Positions 1-7,445 of a DNA stretch of 7,608 bases are shown piece by piece (positions within the stretch are counted from its first letter, which is position 1; the number at the start of each line of letters is the position of its first letter). Both the position numbers and the translations under genes were made by a program. Location of the stretch: NCBI GenBank assembly GCA_018825725.1, contig JAHKBC010000244.1:1-7608 (forward strand), in the 5' to 3' direction. This DNA is from Candidatus Omnitrophota bacterium (GTDB lineage: Bacteria; Omnitrophota; Gorgyraeia; Gygaellales; Profunditerraquicolaceae). The notes under the pieces are model-generated. The model saw only the letters and a list, made by a program, of their open reading frames with translations. It was not told the DNA's origin and ran no database searches.

Positions 1-119
1 CTAAGGTCAAGGAGCGGTTTCCGGACTTATTGGATACAATTAGAAAAGGCCAGATATTAGACGATAATTGCATCGCTCAGCTATATGACTCATTAGGCTG
101 GTATTTTCAGACTATCTAA
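1..119 (+). CDS. atpA: ATP synthase F1 subunit alpha, C-terminal fragment (5' end outside window)
   Basis: Reading from base 3, the last 38 codons end at the TAA at 117-119. The peptide contains FPDLLDTIRKGQILDD, which matches the extreme C-terminus of F1 alpha subunits (usual form FPELLETIR followed by an acidic helix). Only the C-terminal helical-bundle tail is visible; the nucleotide-binding domain and arginine finger lie upstream of the window. The gene is followed after 10 nt by the gamma subunit and then beta, which is the usual alpha-gamma-beta order of bacterial atp operons, and this supports the call. It also argues against the N-ATPase (alternative Na+ F-ATPase) operon layout, in which beta comes first. 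The match is short, so the identity rests partly on context. Confidence 0.85.
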   Translation, partial: KVKERFPDLLDTIRKGQILDDNCIAQLYDSLGWYFQTI

Positions 120-129
120 TATAATAAAA

Positions 130-972
130 ATGCCCCTAATTTCAGCAATAAAAAAAGACCTGGAATTTAATCATTCTCTTTATAACATTATTGAAGTACT
201 AAGAGAAATATCCATATCCCAATATCGTTCGCTGGAAAAAAGGATCCGGCCTTTTGACAAAATCTTTGAAGCGTTAGTTGATCTTTTTTCGCTATTCGAT
301 ATGTCCAAATGTGATCATCCATTAATTAATCCCGGTAACCGGGCTTGCGCGATTGTTGCTATTACTACAGATTCCGGCCTTTTAGGGGGATTAAATATGC
401 AGGTTATGAATTTGGCCCTGAAGGAATTACAAGAGACCCGCGGTAAGTTGATTATTATCGGCCAGCGGGGGAAAAACTATGCTCAAGAGAAAAATCTACC
501 TTTTGTCTCTTTTAAAGGGGTTACCGAAGAAACTCGGAATAATCTGGCTATTGAACTGCGTGATTATATAGTCAAGGAGGAACTCGCTTTGAATATAGGA
601 GTGCTTAAAGTTTTTTATCCGCATTCAGAATCACTTTTCAGCCAACATGTCAAATCAATAAACCTGCTTCCTTTTACCAAGGATGATCTTGGGTCTCGGC
701 GGCCGCTTAACTATAATGAACTTATTTATGAGTCAAAATTAGAGGACCTGGTAGGCTTTATCTCTTTTCTTCTATTAGGAAGAAAGTTTTATGAAATATT
801 CGGATTCTCTAAGCTGGCTGAGCTATCCGCTCGTTATATGCATTTGGAAAACAGTAAAACTAAGATTGAGCAATTGGATAAACAGCTGCGCTTACAGTAT
901 TTTCGCCAACGGCACGAATTGATTGACCGGAATATGCGTGAACTTTTTACTGCGCGCCTGGCCTTTAGGTAA
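130..972 (+). CDS. atpG: ATP synthase F1 subunit gamma, divergent
   Basis: This 280-residue protein is the central rotor shaft of F1, coupling Fo rotation to catalysis in the alpha3beta3 head on the cytoplasmic face of the membrane. The family is recognised from ITTDSGLLGGLN at residues 78-89 (usual form S-D-R-G-L-C-G-x-x-N) and from the C-terminal helix near residues 228-280, with ELSARYMHLENSKTKIEQL matching the family pattern E-x-x-A-R-M-x-A-M-x-x-A-x-x-N. The length is normal (about 280-290). The N-terminal helix is unusual: the widely conserved I-T-K-A-M-K-M-V-(A/S)-A-x-K-L segment is replaced by NIIEVLREISISQYRSLEK, though the coiled-coil character remains. ATG at 130 is the only sensible start; it has no clear Shine-Dalgarno and lies 10 nt after the alpha stop, so translational coupling is likely. 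The stop TAA is followed directly by TAG, then ATG of atpD 6 nt downstream. Confidence 0.9.
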   Translation: MPLISAIKKDLEFNHSLYNIIEVLREISISQYRSLEKRIRPFDKIFEALVDLFSLFDMSKCDHPLINPGNRACAIVAITTDSGLLGGLNMQVMNLALKELQETRGKLIIIGQRGKNYAQEKNLPFVSFKGVTEETRNNLAIELRDYIVKEELALNIGVLKVFYPHSESLFSQHVKSINLLPFTKDDLGSRRPLNYNELIYESKLEDLVGFISFLLLGRKFYEIFGFSKLAELSARYMHLENSKTKIEQLDKQLRLQYFRQRHELIDRNMRELFTARLAFR

Positions 973-975
973 TAG

Positions 976-2373
<1,398 letters not shown>

Positions 2374-2384
2374 GAATAATAAGC

Positions 2385-2396
2385 GAGGAAGATATT
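2385..2396 (+). promoter_or_regulatory. Candidate ribosome binding site and ATT start codon
   Basis: GAGGAA (2385-2390) precedes an in-frame ATT at 2394-2396 by a normal distance (5 nt after GAGG). The reading frame of the downstream MshEN gene has no ATG, GTG or TTG between here and TTG 2472, and starting at 2472 would remove the first c-di-GMP motif. ATT is a rare but known bacterial start (infC is the classic case). Other in-frame options, ATA at 2376 or 2379, have no visible Shine-Dalgarno. The choice is inference. Confidence 0.45.
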
Positions 2397-2894
2397 TTAA
2401 AAAGTAATAAGAAATTAGGGGAAATCCTTATTGAGCGAGGCCTTATTAACGAAGCCCAGCTGTACGATGCCTTGGCCCAACAACAGGTCAGCTCGGCTTT
2501 TCTGGGGGCAATACTAGTAGCCAAAAAATTAATCACTAAAGAGGATCTGATGCGCGCGCTATCCGAGCAATTCGGAATACCCGCGGCAGATTTAAAAACA
2601 TCTTATATTGATATGGAGCTGGGTTTAAAGTTTCCTTCATCATTACTTTTAAACCATCAATGTTTTCCGCTTTTTGAAGAAGGCAATAGTGTTACCTTTG
2701 CTATTGTCAATCCGTTAGACGCTGTATCAATCAGTAAGATTGAAGAAGCGGCTACGCCGGCGCAGGTTAAATTTGTGCTTATTGACGCAGATGATATAAA
2801 AGAGGTACTCAAGAAATTCCGCATGTTTCATATCAGCCAAAACGTAAAGCGCCTACTGAATAAGGATAAAGAAAAGAATGAACAAGCTGGATAG
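2394..2894 (+). CDS. Freestanding MshEN (GspE N-terminal) domain protein, probable c-di-GMP receptor
   Basis: About 166 residues if begun at ATT 2394. The protein is a stand-alone version of the N-terminal domain of GspE/PilB/MshE ATPases (T2SSE_N / MshEN family). With this start, residues 7-30 (beginning KLGEILIERG, with L23, L27, Q30) and 36-59 (beginning FLGAILVAKK, with L52, L56, Q59) each fit the 24-residue MshEN pattern R-L-G-x-x-L-x(3)-G-x(6)-L-x(3)-L-x-x-Q. They are separated by exactly five residues (QVSSA), the spacing known from MshE. The rest, to about residue 140, resembles the C-lobe of the domain (CFPLFEEGNSVTFAIVNPLD), followed by a lysine-rich tail. No ATPase domain, signal peptide or membrane segment is seen. 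It overlaps gspE by 17 nt, so coupled translation and joint function with GspE are likely. The shorter start at TTG 2472 would cut through motif 1 and has no Shine-Dalgarno. Family call is firm; ligand binding is inferred. Confidence 0.8.
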   Translation: MLKSNKKLGEILIERGLINEAQLYDALAQQQVSSAFLGAILVAKKLITKEDLMRALSEQFGIPAADLKTSYIDMELGLKFPSSLLLNHQCFPLFEEGNSVTFAIVNPLDAVSISKIEEAATPAQVKFVLIDADDIKEVLKKFRMFHISQNVKRLLNKDKEKNEQAG

Positions 2895-5007
2895 CCTGCT
2901 GTATGATGAGCTGATTAATAGCGGACACGCTTCCAAGGATGCCTTAAACGACGCGCTCAAGGAGTCCGAGGCTCAGAATGAAAGCTTGGCCGTTGTCTTG
3001 GTTAAGAAGAATATCGCTAAACAAGAATATATACTGAAAGTATTCAGCCGCCTGTTATCTTTGCGCTTTATGGATTTAAAAAATTGCAACATCGATAAAC
3101 AAGTATTGGATAAGGTACCGGTAAAATTCGCCTCTTATTATCAGTTCGTTCCCTTGGAAATAAAGGATCGGGTTATGGTTATAGCTGTTGCTTATCCTTT
3201 AGAAACCAAGACGCAGGATGAAATACGCATGCAATTGGGCTATGATTTAGAAGTGGTATTAGCCACGCGCGAAGATATTCTTGAGGCCTTGCGTAAATAC
3301 TACGGATTGGCCGCAGATACTCTGCGTATGATAGTCTCAAGCGTAAATCAAGAAACCACTGTTTTTGAAGATCGGGGCGAAAAAATCGAGGATATCGAAA
3401 AATTAGCCGGGGATGCCTCGATAATAAAGCTGGTCAACCAGATTATCCTGGAGGCTTACCGCAAGCGCGCTACGGATATTCATATCGAGCCATATCGGCA
3501 GGATGTGGCTGTGCGTTACCGTATTGACGGCATATTGTACGATGCTAATATACCGGGCGAAATAAGAAATTTCTTAAACGCTATAATCTCGCGTATCAAG
3601 ATTATGTCTAACCTAAATATCGTGGAACACCGTTTACCACAGGATGGCCGGGCTGTGGTCAAGGTTCAGGAGCATGTCCTGGATCTAAGAATCTCTACCA
3701 TACCAACTTCTTTCGGCGAAAGCGTAGTCATAAGGATATTGCCGACACAGATGCTTTTTAATCTGGAAAAACTTGGGCTTTCCAAAAGAGAAGTGAATAT
3801 TTTTGAGGATATGATTAAAAAACCCCATGGCATTATCTTTGTAACTGGCCCTACGGGAAGCGGAAAGACTACCACACTTTATACCTGTTTGAACAGAATA
3901 AATACGCGCGACCGCAAGATTATTACCATTGAAGATCCTATTGAATATGAAATGTTCGGCATTACCCAAATTCAGGTTATGCCGGAGATCGGCCTGGATT
4001 TTGGGCGCGGATTAAGAAGTATATTACGCCATGACCCGGATGTTATAATGGTAGGAGAAGTCAGAGACTTAGAGACTGCGGAGATTGCCATACGCGTAGC
4101 CTTAACCGGGCATTTGGTTTTTTCAACTTTACATACAAATGACGCGCCTAGCGCTATAACCAGGCTTATTGATATCGGTGTCGAGCCATACCTGATTGCT
4201 TCCAGCGTTGAGGTTTTTATCGCCCAGCGCCTGGTAAGGTTAATCTGCCCGGAGTGCAAATATGAAGACAAAAGCATATCTGTTGAGGTTAGGGAAATGA
4301 TTGCTCGGGATCTGGGGCTTAAATCACTGGATGAGGCAAAAATATTCCGGAGTAAAGGCTGTATTAACTGTAATTTTAGCGGATTCTTCGGCCGCTCAGC
4401 AATCTACGAAATACTTTTAGTCGATGAAGAGGTTAAAGATCTGATAATTAAAAAAGCGCCCTCAAACCGCTTAAAGAGCCTGGCCCAGGCTAAAGGAATG
4501 CAAACCTTAAGGCAAGACGGGTGGCGTAGGGTCATTCAGGGTTTAACTACTCCGGAAGAAGTAATTCGCGTAACTTCGATAGAAAATCTAAAAGACCAGG
4601 AACCGCTAGTTGCATATAACCAGGAGCCGGAAACAATGCAAGGTGAAAACAATAAAAGAATCTATAACCGCTTGGATGAGAAGATAAATTTGCGCTATCG
4701 TATTTTTAAATCTGCCGAGGAGCTGGCCAGCAAAGGTTATACCCCTCAACAACTGGGAGCTACCAAGAATATTTCTGCCGGAGGCCTGGTTTTTAGTTCT
4801 ACTCAAATGCTGGCTATAAGCACTTTTGTGGAGGTTAGGATCGAGTTGCCTAATAGCGAAGAGCCGGTGGAGTGCCTTTCCCGGGTAGTAAGGGTGGAGG
4901 AGCTGGAAGAAGGCAAAAAATATGATATTGCCGTCTGTTTTCTGGATATAACCAGCGCTCAAAGGTCGAGGCTGGAAAAATATATAACCAAAATACAATC
5001 TAAATAA
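2878..5007 (+). CDS. gspE: GspE/PilB-type secretion ATPase with C-terminal PilZ domain
   Basis: Cytoplasmic hexameric ATPase (709 residues) expected to drive pseudopilus or pilus assembly with GspF. Domains in order: an N-terminal MshEN-like domain (about 1-150) whose two 24-residue repeats (7-30 and 36-59) keep spacing but have lost most c-di-GMP residues; the ATPase (about 180-565) with Walker A GPTGSGKT at 324-331, Asp box around E352-D353 in TIEDPIEYE, Walker B DPDVIMVGEVRD at 386-397 with E394, and His box STLHTNDA with H419; a zinc tetracysteine site C457/C460 and C495/C498; a linker; and a PilZ domain (about 590-705) with RxxxR at R594-R598 and NxSxxG at N631-G636. Usual GspE/PilB proteins are about 500-570 residues and lack the PilZ. 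Start ATG 2878 overlaps the previous gene, with AAGGA at 2862-2866 upstream. GspE and PilB cannot be told apart from this sequence alone. Confidence 0.93.
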   Translation: MNKLDSLLYDELINSGHASKDALNDALKESEAQNESLAVVLVKKNIAKQEYILKVFSRLLSLRFMDLKNCNIDKQVLDKVPVKFASYYQFVPLEIKDRVMVIAVAYPLETKTQDEIRMQLGYDLEVVLATREDILEALRKYYGLAADTLRMIVSSVNQETTVFEDRGEKIEDIEKLAGDASIIKLVNQIILEAYRKRATDIHIEPYRQDVAVRYRIDGILYDANIPGEIRNFLNAIISRIKIMSNLNIVEHRLPQDGRAVVKVQEHVLDLRISTIPTSFGESVVIRILPTQMLFNLEKLGLSKREVNIFEDMIKKPHGIIFVTGPTGSGKTTTLYTCLNRINTRDRKIITIEDPIEYEMFGITQIQVMPEIGLDFGRGLRSILRHDPDVIMVGEVRDLETAEIAIRVALTGHLVFSTLHTNDAPSAITRLIDIGVEPYLIASSVEVFIAQRLVRLICPECKYEDKSISVEVREMIARDLGLKSLDEAKIFRSKGCINCNFSGFFGRSAIYEILLVDEEVKDLIIKKAPSNRLKSLAQAKGMQTLRQDGWRRVIQGLTTPEEVIRVTSIENLKDQEPLVAYNQEPETMQGENNKRIYNRLDEKINLRYRIFKSAEELASKGYTPQQLGATKNISAGGLVFSSTQMLAISTFVEVRIELPNSEEPVECLSRVVRVEELEEGKKYDIAVCFLDITSAQRSRLEKYITKIQSK
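4622..4626 (+). promoter_or_regulatory. Internal Shine-Dalgarno before the PilZ domain of gspE
   Basis: AGGAG at 4622-4626 lies 9 nt before an in-frame ATG at 4636 (Met587). That ATG sits in the linker between the ATPase and PilZ domains, seven codons before the RxxxR motif. The match and spacing are better than those seen at the annotated starts of gspE and gspF. Initiation here is inference. Confidence 0.4.
4636..5007 (+). CDS. Possible internal-start product: free PilZ domain protein
   Basis: Starting at Met587 of the GspE-PilZ gene would give a 123-residue protein made only of the PilZ domain, in the same frame and with the same stop. It would begin MQGENNKRIYNR, placing both arginines of the c-di-GMP RxxxR motif near its N-terminus, and would include NISAGG and the closing strand region YDIAVCFLDI. 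Single-domain PilZ proteins of about this length are common, and some regulate type IV pilus ATPases as separate partners. The evidence is the well-placed AGGAG and the clean domain boundary; there is no direct proof of a second product. The full-length fusion is certainly encoded, so this would be an additional isoform. The methionine could equally be an ordinary linker residue. Confidence 0.35.
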   Translation: MQGENNKRIYNRLDEKINLRYRIFKSAEELASKGYTPQQLGATKNISAGGLVFSSTQMLAISTFVEVRIELPNSEEPVECLSRVVRVEELEEGKKYDIAVCFLDITSAQRSRLEKYITKIQSK

Positions 5008-5010
5008 GAT

Positions 5011-6225
5011 ATGGCTACTTATAGTTACCGCGCAAAAAAAGACCCGCAAAACATAATTGAAGGTAAAGTTTTGGCTGAAAACGAAAAGGAGGCAATTGAA
5101 AAAATTATCCAATCCGGATATATACCTCTGCAGGTTGAAAAAGAACAAGAGCGCGAACAATTCAAGGCTGTTTCGGCTAAAGTTACTGCTGTAGGCAGAA
5201 TAAAATCTAAAGAGATCACTATTTTTAGCCGTCAGTTGGCCAGCTTGATACGTTCGGGAGTGCCTTTTTTAAGCGCAATATCCATTATTTCCGAGCAGTC
5301 GCTTAACCCCAATATGAAAAAGGCCATATCTCAAATCCATTCCATGGTGAAAGACGGGGCTTCTTTTTCGTCTACTCTAGAAAATTATCCCGCTGCATTT
5401 TCATCGCTATATATTTCAATGGTCAGGACCGGTGAAAATAGCGGAGCTTTGCCTGAGGTCCTTTTAAAGATTGCCGATTACCGCTCAAAGCAGGAAGAGG
5501 TGATAACGCGGTTTAAAATGGCTATGGCTTATCCGATACTTATGGTCATAGTTGGAATCGGCACGATTATTTTTATGCTTACCTATGTTATGCCCAGGCT
5601 TATGGGCTTATATGCGACTTTTAACCAAGATTTGCCAATTCCCACTAAGATACTTATTGCTATCAGCAATACCTTGAGGACACACGGGCTTTGGATTCTT
5701 ATCGCTATTTCTATGCTTGCCCTTATTTTAAAGCGCGAGACCAAAACCCCTGCCGGTAAATTATTTTTAAGCGCTTTTAAGCTGCGTATACCTATTTTTG
5801 GCAGCTTATTGCTTAAAGCAGAATTAGCGCGATTCTGCCGCACCCTGGAATTACTTATTAAAAGCGGAATCCCTATTTTAAAAGCAATAAATGTGGCAAT
5901 ACCTGTTTTACAGAATGAAGTTATTAGCAGGAAATTAAGGCAAAGCTATAAGGAATTAGAGCAAGGAGGATCTTTAGGCTCAAGCCTTAAGAATTCTAAA
6001 CTCATTCCTCTTTTAATGAGTAACTTGATAATTGTTGGGGAACAGTCAGGCAAACTGCATGAAGCTTTGGGTGAAGTTGCCCATACCTACGAAGCAGATA
6101 CTGATGAAGCTATCAGTGTAATGAGCAGCCTTCTGGAACCGATAATGATTTTATTCCTGGGTTTGATCGTAGGTTTTCTGGTTGTGGCAATGCTCTTGCC
6201 TGTATTTGAAATTAATGTCATGTAA
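5011..6225 (+). CDS. gspF: GspF/PilC-type inner-membrane platform protein
   Basis: Inner-membrane platform protein (404 residues, normal length) that couples the GspE/PilB ATPase to extraction of pilin-like subunits. The N-terminus has the family opening YSYRAKKDPQNIIEGKV with an A-x-N-E-x-E-A helix and SGYIPLQVE. Two T2SSF domains follow, about 70-195 and 272-397, each with the GExSG signature: GENSG at 141-145 and GEQSG at 343-347. Three hydrophobic membrane segments are visible at about 172-193, 225-241 and 376-398, the usual topology. It begins 3 nt after the gspE stop, with no clear Shine-Dalgarno, so coupled translation is likely and keeps ATPase and platform in fixed ratio. No pseudopilin, secretin or prepilin peptidase gene is in the window, so T2SS and type IV pilus assignments remain equally possible. 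Confidence 0.95.
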   Translation: MATYSYRAKKDPQNIIEGKVLAENEKEAIEKIIQSGYIPLQVEKEQEREQFKAVSAKVTAVGRIKSKEITIFSRQLASLIRSGVPFLSAISIISEQSLNPNMKKAISQIHSMVKDGASFSSTLENYPAAFSSLYISMVRTGENSGALPEVLLKIADYRSKQEEVITRFKMAMAYPILMVIVGIGTIIFMLTYVMPRLMGLYATFNQDLPIPTKILIAISNTLRTHGLWILIAISMLALILKRETKTPAGKLFLSAFKLRIPIFGSLLLKAELARFCRTLELLIKSGIPILKAINVAIPVLQNEVISRKLRQSYKELEQGGSLGSSLKNSKLIPLLMSNLIIVGEQSGKLHEALGEVAHTYEADTDEAISVMSSLLEPIMILFLGLIVGFLVVAMLLPVFEINVM

Positions 6226-6236
6226 AGAAGCAGCTT

Positions 6237-6629
6237 ATGGAAGATAAGAAAAGAATATTTATAGCTGACGATGATATTATAGCTTTAGATAGTTTAAAAA
6301 AGCTGCTTGAGATATCCGGTTATGTGGTGCAGGCGGTCAGCAACGCCAAGGATATCCTCACGGCAATAAAAGCTTTTAACCCTCACATAATTTTGCTTGA
6401 TTTATTGATGCCTAGTATTGGCGGTTTAGAGATCTGCCAGATGTTAAATCAAGAACCTAAAACCCAGGGTATACCGATAATCGTAATTTCCGGACTTAGT
6501 GGTTTTGCCGATATTGAGAAAACCTATAAGATGGGAGTGTTGAATTATATTACCAAGCCTTATGATTTCAATAAGCTGCTTCAAGAGATAAAGAAAATCA
6601 TAGCTTCTAAAGAAGGAGTGGGTATTTAA
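6237..6629 (+). CDS. Single-domain response regulator (CheY-like receiver)
   Basis: A 130-residue protein consisting only of a receiver domain. The acidic pocket D11-D12-D13 follows the first strand (RIFIADDD), the phospho-acceptor is D55 in IILLDLLMPSIGG, the switch serine is S85 in IIVISG, and the conserved lysine is K107 in YITKPYD. All residues needed for phosphorylation are present, with no output domain, so it should act by protein contact or as a phosphate carrier or sink. Such proteins next to pilus and secretion genes include PilG and PilH of Pseudomonas type IV pilus systems; that parallel is only contextual. It starts 11 nt after gspF and its stop overlaps the start of the next regulator by one base, so the two receivers are probably made together and may share a kinase, perhaps the partial sensor gene at the window end. 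Confidence 0.93.
   Translation: MEDKKRIFIADDDIIALDSLKKLLEISGYVVQAVSNAKDILTAIKAFNPHIILLDLLMPSIGGLEICQMLNQEPKTQGIPIIVISGLSGFADIEKTYKMGVLNYITKPYDFNKLLQEIKKIIASKEGVGI
6613..6620 (+). promoter_or_regulatory. Strong Shine-Dalgarno for the REC-PilZ gene
   Basis: AAGGAGTG is a near-perfect anti-Shine-Dalgarno complement, located inside the end of the preceding receiver gene and about 10 nt before ATG 6629. It fixes the start of the REC-PilZ gene and is the clearest ribosome binding site of any gene start in the window. Together with the TAATG stop-start overlap it suggests efficient, coupled translation of this regulator. Confidence 0.75.
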
Positions 6630-7345
6630 TGCTTAAGGCATTGATAGTTGATGATGAATTGGCAGTAAGGTTGTTTTTAGAGCGTTACTTAAAACTACTC
6701 AATCTGGAAGTTGTGAGCGTTGATAACGGGCTAAATGCTATAGAAGAAGTTAAAAAGGCTAATTTTGATATCATTTTTTTAGATATTCGCATGCCAAAGA
6801 TAAACGGCCTGCAGACATATATGGAGATTAAAAAGATTCGCCCGGAATTGTCCGGATTTTTTTTTATGACCGGGTATGCCTTTGATAATAATATTTCGGA
6901 AATTACCCGTGAGTCCGGGATCCCTATACTAAAAAAGCCTTTTGAAGACCTGGAGAGTTTAAAGGTTCAGATACTTGACATTGTTAATAAAAAGAATGAA
7001 TCCGCGTCGCAGGATAAAAGCGCCTTAGAGAAGAGGTCTTTTGTCAGAATGCGTCTGGATTTAGAAGTTGATTATCGGATTAAAGGAAAAGATGAAAATT
7101 ACAAAAAGGCCAAAGTCCACGATATTTCGCTGATTGGCATAAGGTTGATTTTGGACCAAGAGCTTATTCCGCAAGACACCCTGGAATTAATTGTTAAGAA
7201 AAAGGCGAATACGGATACTTACAATCTGGTAGCTCAGGTTGTGTGGTCTGGGAAATCTAGCGATAGCTCGTCTTTTTATTGCGGCTTGAAATTTGTTGAA
7301 ATTAATGATTCTTTTATCAATAGGTTCATAACTAATATTATTTAG
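6629..7345 (+). CDS. REC-PilZ response regulator
   Basis: A 238-residue two-domain regulator. The receiver (about 1-120) has D8-D9, phospho-acceptor D52 in IIFLDIRMPKING, switch T81 and conserved K103 in LKKPFE. A short polar linker leads to a PilZ domain (about 134-235) with RxxxR at R136-R140 (RSFVR), DxSxxG at D165-G170 (DISLIG), and a closing region with VVWSG and FYCGLKFVEI. Both inputs look intact, so the protein could integrate a phosphorelay signal with c-di-GMP level. No DNA-binding domain is present, so the output is probably protein contact, with the adjacent secretion or pilus motor the obvious candidate target (inference). The start overlaps the preceding receiver gene as TAATG and has a strong upstream Shine-Dalgarno. 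A terminator-like hairpin and nine T residues lie inside the receiver-coding part. Confidence 0.93.
   Translation: MLKALIVDDELAVRLFLERYLKLLNLEVVSVDNGLNAIEEVKKANFDIIFLDIRMPKINGLQTYMEIKKIRPELSGFFFMTGYAFDNNISEITRESGIPILKKPFEDLESLKVQILDIVNKKNESASQDKSALEKRSFVRMRLDLEVDYRIKGKDENYKKAKVHDISLIGIRLILDQELIPQDTLELIVKKKANTDTYNLVAQVVWSGKSSDSSSFYCGLKFVEINDSFINRFITNII
6842..6865 (+). terminator. Intragenic terminator-like hairpin with T-tract
   Basis: CCGGA (6842-6846) and TCCGG (6851-6855) form a perfect 5-bp GC-rich stem with a four-base ATTG loop, followed by A and nine T residues (6857-6865). This is the layout of an intrinsic terminator on the plus strand, but it lies within the receiver-coding part of the REC-PilZ gene (codons for P-E-L-S-G-F-F-F). 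The stem is short and active translation would oppose it, so it may be weak, conditional or coincidental. Confidence 0.3.
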
Positions 7346-7346
7346 T

Positions 7347-7445
7347 ATGCAGAGCCATCAAAATATTTTGTCCCTGAAAGGTTTAAAGCCCGGAGAGAAA
7401 AATACCTCCGCAGTCTGTTTACCCGTAGCAGAAGCGAATCAATAA
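7347..7445 (+). CDS. Possible 32-residue small protein
   Basis: ATG at 7347 begins one base after the REC-PilZ stop and opens a 32-codon frame ending TAA at 7443-7445, eight bases before the next gene. The peptide begins MQSHQNILSLKGLKPGEKN, has one cysteine, and ends with a mildly hydrophobic stretch. I do not recognise it; it has no clear signal peptide, membrane helix or domain. The one-base gap allows translational coupling with the gene before it, as for its neighbours, but there is no evident Shine-Dalgarno of its own. It fills almost the entire 107-nt gap between two regular genes, which is the main reason to list it. The same stretch can fold into two hairpins, so it may instead be a non-coding leader of the following gene. 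Confidence 0.3.
   Translation: MQSHQNILSLKGLKPGEKNTSAVCLPVAEANQ
7391..7432 (+). other. Two adjacent potential RNA hairpins upstream of the sensor gene
   Basis: CGGAG (7391-7395) can pair with CTCCG (7406-7410) across a 10-base loop. TCTGTT (7414-7419) can pair with AGCAGA (7427-7432), including one G-T wobble, across a seven-base loop. The two stems stand three bases apart in the only gap over 100 bases in the window and end 20 bases before the next start codon. No U-tract follows, so they are not a terminator, and I could not match them to a known riboswitch class. They may be a leader structure or chance. Confidence 0.25.

Noticed and set aside
2472..2894. TTG 2472 as the start of the MshEN gene
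   Set aside because: It would remove most of the first 24-residue motif, which is clearly encoded upstream in the same frame, and no Shine-Dalgarno precedes it.
4606..5160. A 184-codon open frame on the minus strand across the end of gspE and start of gspF
   Set aside because: It lies opposite two well-supported plus-strand genes whose domains are continuous through the region; its translation shows no recognisable domain and it has no matching context.
7368..7400. Sigma-70 promoter with TTGTCC as -35 in the last gap
   Set aside because: No acceptable -10 element lies 16-18 bases downstream, so the match is no better than chance.
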